DNA of 64,000 nucleotides from positions 39,318,797 to 39,382,796 of the forward strand of contig NC_087071.1 in NCBI RefSeq assembly GCF_963678635.1, in the 5' to 3' direction. The notes under the pieces are model-generated. The model worked only from the letters and a program-made list of their open reading frames with translations, searched no databases and was not told the DNA's origin. Below, piece by piece: positions 53,320 through 64,000 of this stretch. Within the stretch, counting starts at the first letter, position 1, and each line of letters opens with the position of its first letter. Both the position numbers and the translations under genes were made by a program. Source of the stretch: Symsagittifera roscoffensis. Lineage: Eukaryota; Xenacoelomorpha; Acoela; Convolutidae.

Positions 53320-56300
53320 CTAAAAATTACAAATAATTGAAAAATCATAAAATAATTGATTGCTACATCAGTTTATGTCCCTCTTTTTAGTTAATTTGAT
53401 CTTTTTAAAAGATTTTTCTTAATTAGATCCAAAAAAACACTATGAAATGAACAAGTTGATAGACATGAAATGAGCAAAGTATGCATAGTACAGATATGTA
53501 ACATATGTTTTGTGTGAGCGTGTGTGTGGGCGGGGGGAGGGGGGCTGGGTATAATGGCGATGGATGGGGATTTTGTGCAGGTACCTGTAATGAAAAATCA
53601 TAGTCAAATATGTGACTGCTTAGTTTAAAAACTAAACAGCTAGCTCAAAATTCCACCCCCTCATTTCTCCGTACCGTAGATGGCGACGCAGCAGAGAAGT
53701 CCGACGTGCACTGTGACGTTACTGGCGAAGTCAATGAGGATGGGAAAGGAGTCGGAACTCCTGGGGAATATCTGACTCAGAGAACTGTATGCCACAATCT
53801 GCGCCAGCAGAATGGTAATCGCAAACGACACCTGAAAAAAATATATTCAGAAATTATTTTGTTGAAAATTTCGAATATTTCAGATTAAGGGCGTTGGTTG
53901 CAAAAAATAAGGACATGTACCTTATTTTTAAAAGAAGCAATTTACCAACTTTGACAAAATTTTAAGTCAAAATAGAGGATGATAAAAAGGCAACCTCGGA
54001 AAACAGTTTAAAATAATTTTGTTTAGCATTTTTGGTTTTTGATTTGCTTTTGAAACTTTTATGTAGATAGAACTTCAACTATATTCTTTTCATGATGATT
54101 CAGCAGAAATGCACAAAGAGTCTTAGTAGCCAGTTTTTTGACTAAAAAGTGGCGCACCTTTTCGCCACATCCGGGAGGTACTAGAAAAGTGAGACCGGAG
54201 AAGATGTAGATGGTTACTATGGGGTACACCAACACCATCATGTAGAAGTGAGGTCTTCTTTTCAAGGTCACACTGTAGCGCAGAATTGTGTACCTAGAAT
54301 GAAATTCAGACAACCAAAATTGCATGTGGTTTGAAAAATGTAAGCTCCACAAAATTAATTCGCGTTTCGTGGACTAGAATTAAACGTGTAGCAGTAATGT
54401 AATTTTGGTTACAACCTCAATGGCTTAAGTTTAAAAAAATGAATTATTTCTTTTAATGTTGTGAGCAAATGTGAGCAAGGGCGAATGTGTAAATGTGAGC
54501 AGCGGCGAAGATTTTCTCGAAGATGGGCGAATTTTCGTAAATTTTGTCGGCCATTTTTTCAACGGTCGAGAAAATAGATATTCCGAGCTATCTCAGGTAC
54601 TAAAAACCCTGTTTTGGCTAAATTTAATGGACTGCAGGCAAATTTTTGAAAAAAGAGGCCAAAACGACGTTTTTAGACACTTTTTGGGGCAATTTTGACA
54701 AAAAAGTTACGCATATTTGGCGCGCTCTCCCCATTCAAAATTAGTATATAGTGGTGCGAAAAGCGCCTTCAGAATAACTTTAGGTACAGCCAACTAAAAA
54801 GGGAAATCTGAAAGCTGTACAAAAGGAGGACCTTTTGGGAAGCCAGGCTTTCGAATCTTTTAGGAAGAAGCGTCCGAAAAACCCGCTAAGCCAAAATGGG
54901 AAATCCGAAAAAGTACAAAAGCAGGACTTTTTGGGAAGCCAGAGTTTCGAATCTCTTGGAAAGAAAGGTCCGAAAAACCCGCTACTGAATTTGAATAAAG
55001 TGTCTAAACATAAAAGAGCTACTTTTATTTGAATTTTCGAGGATGAGATTGGAGATTTGGTTCCAAAATGTCAAGATTGTTGGTATCAGGGCGAAGCACT
55101 GAATGTTTCAACTGCCTTATACTGTCTATGGAGTAGTGTGTGCCTGAAAACATTGAAGAAAATAAAAAAAGACCAATTTTTTTTAAATTATCTCCCCCAC
55201 ACGCTATTTAACAAAAAAGTAGTATATTCTGCATAAATAAGGGTAATAAATAAACCAGAAAGCATGCCTCGGTTCAATTTGTAATGAGTTCAAAAAAACG
55301 GTTGGAAAAACCAAAAGTTATCTTTTTACAGATTCCATTCACACTTCCATAGAGACCAAGCTTCAGTTTTCAGGCTCAGAGACTATATTGCTGGCTTTAA
55401 TTCAGATTGGCCGAGGTTTTCAGCCAAACTAATTGTAAACATCGAACGATATCATGTTTAAAGAATCATTCCAAAATAGCAACAAGACTGCTCGTATCAG
55501 GGCGAAGCCCTGAATGTTCCGACTGCCTTTTAATGTTTATGGAGCAGTGATAACATTAAAAAATTTAATGAAATAAAACAAAATGGAAAAAAATTGTTCT
55601 ACAATTTGAAATTTTTTTATAAAAATCATCCCCCACACGCCATATAAAGTACAAAAGGATAGATTTCACTCCTAGTAACAAATCAATTATGGCAAATAAG
55701 CTTCCTTCAGACAATTTGGTACGATTTATAAGCGGGATTAACTCTCCGCTTACGCGTTAATAGCGCGAAATATTTCGCGCGTTAATTTTCCCAAGTTGGC
55801 CAAAATGGCAGTCTTTAAACCCCCATAATTTGACGAACAAAGCTCACAGGTGAAATACCGTTTCAAATTTAAGCTCAGTACAACAATACCTTTTGAATGA
55901 TTAAAAAAACTTCTGTAAAAAATGGCTAGTTAAAAAGTCGAAATTTGTCTGAAGAAAAAAAAACCTACCCCGAGCACAAACATTCCGTCATTTTCGTATC
56001 GAAAGTCGGAAAAAATCGTTTTTTGAAACCTTTCAGTCTTACAAAACTGATCATAGGTCAAATACTTTTCCAGGGCATCGTAACTTTACAATGAAAGCGA
56101 CAGTTACGTCAAAAATTTTCAAACATCAAATTGGATTGAAAAGAAGAGCGTAATTCTTCATTTTTTTATTTAAAGAGTAGACAGTTTTTCCAAAAAATGT
56201 ATGTGAAAAACAATTTGCAAATCAAATCCTTTCCTTTCCCTGTTTGGTTAGCTTAAGCTGGCGATGAACACTGGTTGTGAAAAAAGAAAAATGTCACCTC

Positions 56301-59300
56301 ATTAGCATAGAATAAAAAAATACAATGAGCATTTTCCAGTGAAAGAAAAAGCATTTTCAAATTTGAAATTGCCTTAAATTGGTTTACTCAAAACGCACTT
56401 GAAAGGTTTACTTATAACGTTTTTGTCCAGCTTCAATCTCAGAATTATAAGTTTGAATTATTGTTCCGACTTTCGATACGAAAGTAACGGAATATTTGTG
56501 CTCGGCGTGGGTTTTTTTTCTTCAGACAAGTTTCGAATTTTTTACTAACCAGTTTTGACGGAATTTAATTTATATCATTTAAAGGCAAAAAACATTGTTG
56601 TTTTGAGCTCAAATTTGAAAAGAAATTTCACCTGTGATTTTTTTTCGTGAAGTTACGGGGGTTTAAAAATTGCCATTTTGGCCAATTTCCGAAGATTAAC
56701 AAGCGAAATACTTTGCGCTATTAACGCGTAAGCGGAGAGTTAATCCGTCTTAGAAATTGTTCCAAATTAATTGAAAGACGCCATAATTGATTGGCTACAA
56801 GGATCGAAGTTTATCCTTTTGCGCTTTTTATGGCCTGTGGGTGGATAATTTAAAAAAAAATCAATTTTAGAAAAAAGAAATTGTCATTTTTTTTCTTTCA
56901 TTTAATTTTTAATGTTTTTACTGCTCCATAAATCATAATGGGCACTCGAAACATTCACGGCTTCGCCCTGATACGAGCAGTTTTGTTTCAATAATGCTTT
57001 CATTTGACCGGCAAAACGTTGAGGCAGAAAAGTACAACATCAAAATGTCTTCAAAAACAGTTTCAAAAAGCAATTCTTTCATAGCAGAAAAATATAAACA
57101 GACATTGTTTATAAATATTTATTTAGATTAAACGCCACTTTCGATTCAACTTTTGAAAAATCTCAAAACTATCGATGCCCTGTGCCCATTTATTAATCAG
57201 TTTGTAAGCTGTATTTTTTTTGGTTGTGTTATGAAGTTTTAAAATTGGCTATTTAAAACTTAACGCGCGCTGTTAATCGTCCTATTAACGCTTTCTACTT
57301 TTTAAACTGTTTCAGAAATTTTCCAGAGTGAAATGAGGCATACTAGTTGTTCGAATGACTGTATAACTATACGCTGAAACGTTCATTTTGTGCTTTGCAT
57401 TACATTTCCTTGAAATTGTTTAGGTTTTTTTTCTTCTAACTTTTATCGTTTTTTTTTCAAATCAAACAATACACCATTATAGTTACGTGCAAATAGTGGT
57501 TAAAATGCGTCTTTTTTTCCAAGCAATCATTTTTTTAATTATTGGGTCAACGAATTCAGATCAAATCTGGAATTCGCAGAAAATAATTGATCTGACATTA
57601 AATTTATAACAATTAATAGGAGAGTGACCCGCATTTTTCGCAAAAAGTACATAGTTTTTTTTTCAAATAATGTCCACTCAGTTAGATGTTTTGTAAACTT
57701 TCATCTTTATCTGGAATAACTGATTATGTATATTTTTTATCATCAAAAACTGCATTTATAGTAAAATGCAATTACACAATCAGCAGAAGTATTAATGCAT
57801 AACAAGCTTTTTTTACAAACTATTTGTGTGAAATTGCAAAAATGTCACTTTTGAAGTAATTAAAGGTCAAGTGGCGACTTTTTTTGGTCGTATTTCATAT
57901 CAAGCCCTATCAATTGAATAGCACCAGATTTTTAATCGTGGATCAACTTTTTTTTAAAAAAAATTAGAATTTAAGTCAATTTCAAACCTGGATGAGCCTC
58001 CATGTCTGTATGCATCAGTGAAAGCCTCGGCTTTTACAGGTGTCACAATTTCCCATTGCTCACTCGTGCGGTAGTTAGCCAGGTCTAAATACTCGTCCAC
58101 CACTGAAACAATATTCGCATTTGTTACAGAAAAAGAGAAACTCTGAAAAAAATCATTTAATCAGAACGTGCATTTTATCGAAAATATAGCGAAAACATGA
58201 GATTGAAACATTACAAGAAATGGATTGTTTTGTTCTTTCTTTCAGATTTCGAGTTTGATTTTAAGTAAGCTCAAGCTTTGAAACATTTTTTCGGACATTA
58301 TTGACTAACATATTGAATCATAGGCAGCCTGCGGGTCAGGAATGTATTAGCACTTATTTTAAAGCAAGGCAAAATCATTTTTTGTATTTTGTTTTGAGAG
58401 AGCTAGAAAATTCAATTTGGTCTACTTAAAATTTAGCAATATTGCTCTTTATGTGTTTTTGACGCTCACAGCAACAACCTGTCTAAAATCATCAGCGCCA
58501 AAAACTGGGAAATGTGAACAAATAAGTTTAAGACTCGACTGCGAGAATCCTTGAAACTAAAAATATGGAAAAAACATTTGGCTTTAAAATGACAAAGCGC
58601 TATGGGAATTGCAAAACACTGCAAAAATTCAGATTTTCAGAAAACCAGAAATCTTTAATTTGAAAACAAACAGCGTCAAAAAAATTGAGCACTTTATTAC
58701 TTAAATTTTGGAAAACCGTTAGGTTACTCCAAAACGATAACGTAAGATGGATTCGATTACAAGGGAATTTTTGTAAACTTATGTCAAAAAGTAGACAAAT
58801 TTTCTTTCACACTCGCCGAGAAGTAGACGTAAACTATTTTAACCAATCAGAATCGAGAACAGAAAGCATACTTGGAAAATTAAAAATTAAAAATTATATT
58901 TTTGCTAAGTTTGTTTTCTTTTCTCAACTCTTATTGGTTATTGTTTTATTTGTCTACTTTATGACGTCTATACTTAAAAGACTTGGCTACTTTTTGTTAC
59001 GTAATCCTTTTTTGTACCCACAGTAAAGATAGAAGATGTCGTTGTGAGTAATCATAGGTATGAACTCCAATTCACACACGTGACTATCGAACGGGAAGTA
59101 GGTGACATCAAAGTGACATGTGTTCACAGCTGAAATGACCGTCGACTTGGCTATGACGTAACCAGAAGACCAGATGGCTTGTTTGTCGTAGCCGTCGAAG
59201 TAAATCTGAACTGCACTTTGGATAGCTAAAATACAAAAAAAACGTTATCTGTAACTATACCCCCCTCCTTCGCAAAAGGGGGGTTTCTTTTCTAGGTACA

Positions 59301-60178
59301 AAATTCACAGATGCTTGACCGTTGATTTTTGTTCATTGTAAATTCGTTACAAGCTACCAAAGGGAGAGAAGAGTGAAAGAGATCCAACAAAAGATCTCTG
59401 AAACTTCGAAAACTTTTGCAAGCAAGAGTTTCTCGGTCTCTCAGTCTTAGGGTTGGCCGACCAAGGCACACCGATATCCCTAATTGTTGCCTAAGGCTGA
59501 CACATTTTTGCCCCGACCCGAAAAAAAGAGAAAACAACCCAGATTGACCTCCATGCACCAAAATTGATTCGGGCTTACTTCGCTGCGATATTTCTTTCTG
59601 TTTCAGGCCATGATTTTGATCAGAAAAATAACTTGATAAATTTCTTCGATATTTGCTCTAATTTGTCTTTTAATCAGTGCTGAAAGTCGTAGGTCTGAAT
59701 CAGCGCTGAATCATTTCTAAAACGGCAACCTTTTCGTAGAATTAGCCTGAAGTATCTATGCTAAATTAGTGCTGCAACTTATAAAAATGTTAATCGCGGT
59801 TTCATACCCTGATCAGTGGCCGCTTATCCATGACTAGGACAAAAAATTAGATGAAAATCGGAATTAGTGCTGAATAAACTCTGAATTAGCGCTGAAAGTC
59901 TCAGCTCTGAAAAAAATGCAGAACCATCTCTGAAAGAGCAAAGAGTTTCGGAGTTAGCTCTTAATTATCTCTGAATCAGCATTAACTTGGAAAACCATCG
60001 TTACACTGATCTATGATTAAATGCTGCACTATAGATAAAACTTCTATCGCTGTTTCAGGCCCTGATCAGTGGCCAATTATCCAAGACCAGTACATTTGGA
60101 GTTCTGATTCAAAGTATATTGCTTCATCAGGGCTGACTATCCCTACGAGGTCAACACGGGCTGCTCCATGGTAGAATG
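52943..60178 (-). CDS. Cys-loop ligand-gated ion channel, nicotinic acetylcholine receptor type, partial gene
   Basis: Six exons on the minus strand read in order as a pentameric channel subunit: a beta-strand exon (60178-60088), the Cys-loop exon (59225-59022), the loop C exon (58102-57988), TM1 (54293-54158), TM2 to TM3 (53831-53675), then loop and TM4 (53319-52943). Every intron between the last five has GT-AG ends and matching phase. The Cys loop CHFDVTYFPFDSHVC has exactly 13 residues between cysteines. GEKV before TM2 is typical of cation channels. The vicinal Cys pair of alpha subunits is absent (AYRHGGSS). An exon between 60088 and 59225 (the W-x-D to loop A part) and the signal peptide exons were not found. 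It would sit in the plasma membrane and open on transmitter binding. Confidence 0.85.
53675..53831 (-). CDS. Channel exon: TM2 and TM3
   Basis: 157 bases between tttttttcag and gtacgg. It reads VSFAITILLAQIVAYSSLSQ (pore helix), then PRSSDSFPILIDFASN and TM3 (VTVHVGLLCCVAIY). Confidence 0.88.
54158..54293 (-). CDS. Channel exon: pre-TM1 and TM1
   Basis: 136 bases. It reads YTILRYSVTLKRRPHFYMM, then the TM1 helix with its conserved proline (VYPIVTIYIFSGLTFLVP), then GCGEK. The donor is gtgcgc. Confidence 0.88.
54811..55005. repeat. 96-bp tandem duplication
   Basis: The text ttgggaagccag recurs at 54835 and 54931, within two similar 96-bp units. The period is a multiple of three and both units stay open (GSQAFES and GSQSFES), but there is no other sign of a gene. 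Confidence 0.8.
55484..56009 (+). repeat. Dispersed repeat R1, copy c
   Basis: Full-length copy in plus orientation, inside the channel intron. Confidence 0.88.
56463..56985 (-). repeat. Dispersed repeat R1, copy d (inverted)
   Basis: Full-length copy in the opposite orientation, about 450 bases from copy c, so the pair forms a large inverted repeat. Confidence 0.88.
57988..58102 (-). CDS. Channel exon: loop C region
   Basis: 115 bases between tgtttcag and gtttga. It reads VDEYLDLANYRTSEQWEIV, then TPVKAEAFTDAYRHGGSS. The SEQWEI block matches the conserved strand before loop C. No Cys-Cys pair is present. Confidence 0.85.
59022..59225 (-). CDS. Channel exon: Cys loop
   Basis: 204 bases. 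It reads IQSAVQIYFDGYDKQAIWSS, then the Cys loop CHFDVTYFPFDSHVC and ELEFIPM. The phase choice (donor gtgggt after ctttact) is set by the next exon. Confidence 0.9.
59640..60085. repeat. Diverged tandem duplication of about 240 bp in a channel intron
   Basis: The text ccctgatcagtggcc followed by ttatcca occurs at about 59810 and 60061. Preceding gctgaa-rich sequence is also similar. The right copy includes the donor of the upstream exon, so the left copy carries a second donor-like site (near 59838). Confidence 0.6.
60088..60178 (-). CDS. Channel exon: first extracellular strands
   Basis: 91 bases between gtttcag and gtcttg. It reads ARVDLVGIVSPDEAIYFES, then ELQMYW. The spacing V-x-L-x-x-I, D-E, and terminal W agrees with beta strands 1-2 of the family. 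The exit phase (2) does not fit the Cys-loop exon directly, which supports a missing exon between them. Confidence 0.65.
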
Positions 60179-60179
60179 C

Positions 60180-63178
60180 TGAAACAGGGAGGACTTTCCG
60201 TATTAATTCCGTAGAATTTGACAACAATATCTGCTAGCGATTCAAATCTTTTGCCTAGGATACTTACAAAATGATTTTTCTCGGACAGACATATGGTATG
60301 GCAATCGTATGATTCAATCATACATTTAGCAATTGAATGACTAACTAATTTTTGGCATGCACAAATATAAGCTGAAACACAGTTCAGAATCAGTTATACA
60401 CAGAAAAAATGACGAAGCATTGTTTGATGTCCAGCCAGACATTTTACAAATTTTTTGTTCTTTAACTGTAAAATGTTAGTCATCTAAAACCAATATTTCA
60501 ATTTTGTCGAATTATACCCGATTTGCCAGGAAAAAATATTGCGCAACCATACACATTGATTCATGCTATGTATGAAAAATGACCAACCATGGAGAGAGCA
60601 TTCGTTTGTTTAGCAAACACTCAAAATTGATTTTTGTTTAACTAAATTAGAATTAAAACAATTTATCATCATTATGCAAGCTGCTCGTAAGATATGAAAA
60701 CTTCTCATCATGTTAATCATACGTCACAACATATATTGAGTTATGTATGCAAGAGAATTTTCATGGCAAATTCCTGAAAAACGTGAAAACAGTGTTGAAA
60801 TGACGAAAAAAATCAGAACACTTATCTTTAGTACACGTTACGCTTTTATTATTTCACCGTGCAAATTATTTCACCGAGATTTTTTTTCACCGTGCAAATC
60901 ACACGTGGCAGCATATAAAGTGCATTGTATGAAAACTACTTTCCCATAGGAAATCCCCGTTACTTAAAATAAAACACACAAGCAAAACAAAGTAAACTCT
61001 GATGCAAAATCACAGATTTTTCATGTGCTGTTGGCAAATATGATGCTGCTTGCAAGTGATTGTAACTTCAAGGGAGACTTAAAAATTTTAAAAATGTATA
61101 CAAGCAATTTTTTGCTACAGTGTTTTCTGCTCAAAGAATGTCGGCATTTTTTGCAAACTAATCTACTGATTTTTAAAAAGGGAAATTTTTGGAAAGACGT
61201 CCAACTCCCCTGTGGTCTTGAATAATCCTCTAGCTTCAAGTATTCAATTGTTTTGAGGGTGGGGGGGGGGGGGCTTGCCAAAAAAATACGGATTGTATGG
61301 TCAAAACCTTCTTAAAAGTGCAAAGCAATGTGCATATGCTAAAATTTAGTTGAGCTTTTCAATTAGGAAAATGTTAAAATTGGTAAAAATGTGATCGTTT
61401 TCTAGTTTCGAAAGTAGAACAAAATTTCAGATTTCCCTGAGCAAGAAAAATTTTTATCTAATGGGTATCAAAACAACACCAATCACAAATTGTTCGTGAA
61501 AATCCAAAAGCTCTAATTGCATAAGTTTTTTCTTTAAACTCGAGCGTTGAAATTGGTTTAAAAATATTTCAGTTTTTGTCTGTTTTCTTGCGTTTATAAC
61601 TTCTTGCAACTGTCATTTATGTTTTATAGCGTGTATTTTTACGCTTCGCTTTGGTTGTATCGCAAGAGATGCGGAGCTCCGCTTTGCATCTGTGTTGGAT
61701 TTTTTTCTTAATCTTCATGTTGTGCTTGTTTTAATAATGTTTCGTGTTTCACAAGAAATGATTCGAGAATATATGAAATGCTTAAGACGTTTTGCTTAAG
61801 ACGGTTATATGAAAAGGTTTTTCAACGTTCATTAGTTATGCCGGCGTCATCGAGTACAGTTTTCTTCCTTATCGGGTAAACTATTCTACATCGGAATCGG
61901 ATAATTGTTCGGTTGGCTTGAGAACTGCAAATTCTCTCTGAATGCGTAAAAATATTTTTACTACAAACGTCTTTGAAGCCCACGAGAATATTGATTAAAT
62001 TTGATTTCTCAGTTTCTATTTAGGGTTACATGGTAACCAAATATAACGCCATAAATGTTTTCCTGATAATCATACGTCGCCTCACACATATTTCGATAGC
62101 AATCATATGTTGTCTAACATGAAGTCCTCCAGTCATAAGTTGCTTCTTGAACATAAAACTACTCCGGCAAGTTTTCATGGCTTGCATGGAACCATGCATA
62201 GTGCGACGTATACTTGCACATTTTGGTCAACCCGGGTAGTCATAGAGTTCTTAATTTTTTAAAAGCGAATGAGCCATGTTGGGGAATTCTGTACGGGCCT
62301 TACTCGAAGACCAAGCCAGCACCTGTTGTCTTTAAAGAGCTGAACAGCTTGATGTTTATTTTGTTTTTGTAAAATAAAATTCACTTAGGGAAAATTAGTT
62401 TCTTTTCAATGTAAAAAAGAAACCATGAAAAGCTCACATAAATTGAAGCTAAATTAATGTAAAAACAGCTTCAAAATGCTCAAAACAGGTCGATAATTTG
62501 ATCGGATAACAATTTTTTTTTCATAGTTTGAAGTGCTGACCAGGAAAAAAGATAAAATTATTTCTATTTTGAAAAAACAGAAAACGTTGTACTATCTTTT
62601 TATGAACGTGCCTAATATCTTGCCTTGGTTTATTAGTGTATTTTAAAGTTCATTGCTCACTACAGATCAAACGATTACCATACGAACGCTTTGATAGCAA
62701 GGTTGGGTAAATGATAATTCCCTGGAACTGATAAACCTTACATCATTCCCAGGGAACTTCAAAATTGCTTTGAATATCCGTTAGATTTATTTAGTTCCTT
62801 ATGGCATATTAGAATTTAATGATTATTTCAGATAGACATTGATAGTAGTTGAAAGTATGCTATCGAGCATACCAAACGGGTTATAAAGACCATTTAGATC
62901 TAGAGGGACCAATTAGATTTGGTGAATACATTTAGAGAACTAGAAACAATGGCTCAAAAACGAGCATTCAAAGAGAAACTTTTTGATGCACTTGGTTGCC
63001 TGTGATATAAAACTCGTTAAGAGATTTGTATTTTTTTTTCATGCCGAATCAGAAAAAATTTTTAGGGTTTTTGGACAAAAACTCAATTTTTACAAAACGA
63101 TTATGCGAAAACAATGAACTAACAAGTATACCCGCATTGGAGTTCCATGATTAAAAATCAATTATAATTGAGTTTTGT
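60180..63178. other. No gene confirmed; upstream side of the channel gene
   Basis: AT-rich. The 5' exons of the channel may be here or beyond the window, but I could not identify them. A 13-base poly-G run lies near 61260. Confidence 0.5.
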
Positions 63179-63316
63179 TGTCAGTGTCGACAAAAGTGAA
63201 AACAAATTGATTATTATCAATTAAAATGGATTAAAATATTACTATTTTTCGAGGCAACAAAATCCTTTTTTCATCCATTATAATCGATTTTTTTTTCACT
63301 TTTGTGGATACTGACA
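63179..63316. mobile_element. Foldback element with imperfect arms
   Basis: The left arm (tgtcagtgtcgacaaaagtg, then aaatggat) and the right arm (atccattataatcgat, then cacttttgtgg and ctgaca) are reverse complements with a few mismatches. The total is 138 bases. Confidence 0.75.
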
Positions 63317-63529
63317 AGGAAAATAAAATATAATCGATTTTTTCCCACCTTAATGAGACGCGAATTTCAACACACATAAAGTCTTTTCTACTTATTAAAC
63401 TAAAGTTGGTTACGTTGGTTACCTTTTGTTCAATTGATTTTTTTCTGCCTACCTATGATATATTTTTTATGTTACTCAAAAACTGAATTTTTTTCCTTTC
63501 AACAATTTTGTTAAATTACCAGAAAACTT

Positions 63530-63815
63530 TGAGGGGTGGGGGGTAAAGTTGGAGGTGGACTAATCCCCCTTCCAATACCTCTCTAGCGTTTTTCCGTTTA
63601 CAAAACCAAGGTGGCGGGGGCGGGGGGTTGTGTTCATGTGTGTGTGTGTGTGGGGGGGGGTTGTGTTCAGGTGGGGCTGTTCAGGTGGTAGGGGGGGGGG
63701 CTCAGTGGGTCGGCGGGTGGAGGGTTCAGTAGTGGGGGAGGGGAGGGGAGCAAAGGGGGAAACGTAAGGGGGATTGAATGGGAGCAAAGGGGCAAACGTT
63801 AGGGGTGGGGGAGAA
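63530..63815. repeat. G-rich low-complexity tract
   Basis: Many runs of four to ten G with a short TG repeat (about 63640-63652). It could form quadruplexes on the plus strand. Shares gggg-aacgtaa words with the complement of 30277-30430. Confidence 0.8.
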
Positions 63816-64000
63816 GCTTAACGGAATCTTTTTGCAATTTGAGTTTAAGTTTAGAAATGGATTAGGCCGTACACTCGGTTTACAAAATTTCCGCATTTAT
63901 TACTTGATAAGTGCAGAAACTCTTGCAAAATTTTGCACGACACGCGAAACAAAAATAACGCGGAAAAAAAACCATTTTATTGTGATTTCCTACTAATTAT

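Larger units (their letters stand above)
54300..57987. other. 3.7-kb channel intron with repeats
   Basis: Lies between the TM1 and loop C exons. It holds the 96-bp tandem duplication, an R1 fragment (55082-55240) and two full R1 copies in opposite orientation. No other gene seen. Confidence 0.75.

Noticed and set aside
54471-55032. Two consecutive plus-strand ORFs with GSQ-FES repeats
   Set aside because: They lie inside a channel intron, the repeat is explained by a 96-bp duplication and no start or splice evidence is seen.
59292-59561. 89-residue minus-strand ORF between channel exons, tested as the missing exon
   Set aside because: It lacks the W-P-D and loop A features and has no fitting splice borders.
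63560-63787. Pro/Thr-rich minus-strand ORF
   Set aside because: Product of the G-rich low-complexity tract.

Overview
This is animal (metazoan) nuclear DNA, AT-rich, with spliceosomal introns that have GT-AG borders and consistent codon phases. The best evidence for an animal is a Cys-loop (nicotinic acetylcholine receptor type) ion-channel gene at 52943-60178 on the minus strand. I could not place the species. A run of 200 Ns (38801-39000) marks a scaffold gap.

Left part (1-10300): most of a Ty3/gypsy-type LTR retrotransposon on the minus strand. In transcription order it has an LTR/leader region, an unusual extra ORF (ORF0), Gag, a zinc-knuckle ORF with a long Asn/Arg/Ser/Tyr-rich tail, protease plus reverse transcriptase, RNase H plus integrase, and the integrase C-terminus. 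The frames join through a candidate +1 site (an A8 run) and a well-formed -1 slippery heptamer. Other frame breaks show the copy is decayed. Its 3' end lies beyond the left edge.

Middle part (10300-39000): a gene for a NERD plus UvrD-like superfamily 1 helicase on the minus strand, and duplicated blocks derived from it. The single 3' half (11987-13172 and 13433-13559) carries Walker B and the late helicase motifs. The N-terminal exon, with NERD and Walker A, exists in four copies (20312-20887, 21634-23248, 31195-31770, 32748-34013), all interrupted by stop codons. The best copy (21634-23248) joins the 3' exons in perfect phase and is broken only by two TGA codons inside a 30-bp coding minisatellite. 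A GC-richer decayed gypsy element (14555-16925) and an LTR fragment sit in the large intron. Two parallel blocks of about 6 kb (about 18545-24560 and 28950-35330) each carry one truncated and one longer copy of the exon. Both blocks are bracketed by back-to-back LTR/gag remnants of the same Ty3 family.

Right part (39000-64000): mostly non-coding, AT-rich DNA with a roughly 530-bp dispersed repeat (R1, four long copies), foldback elements, short tandem repeats and G-rich tracts. The channel gene lies here. Six exons are recognised, from the first extracellular strands to TM4. At least one internal exon was not found, and the 5' end is not seen. Two R1 copies form a large inverted repeat in one of its introns.
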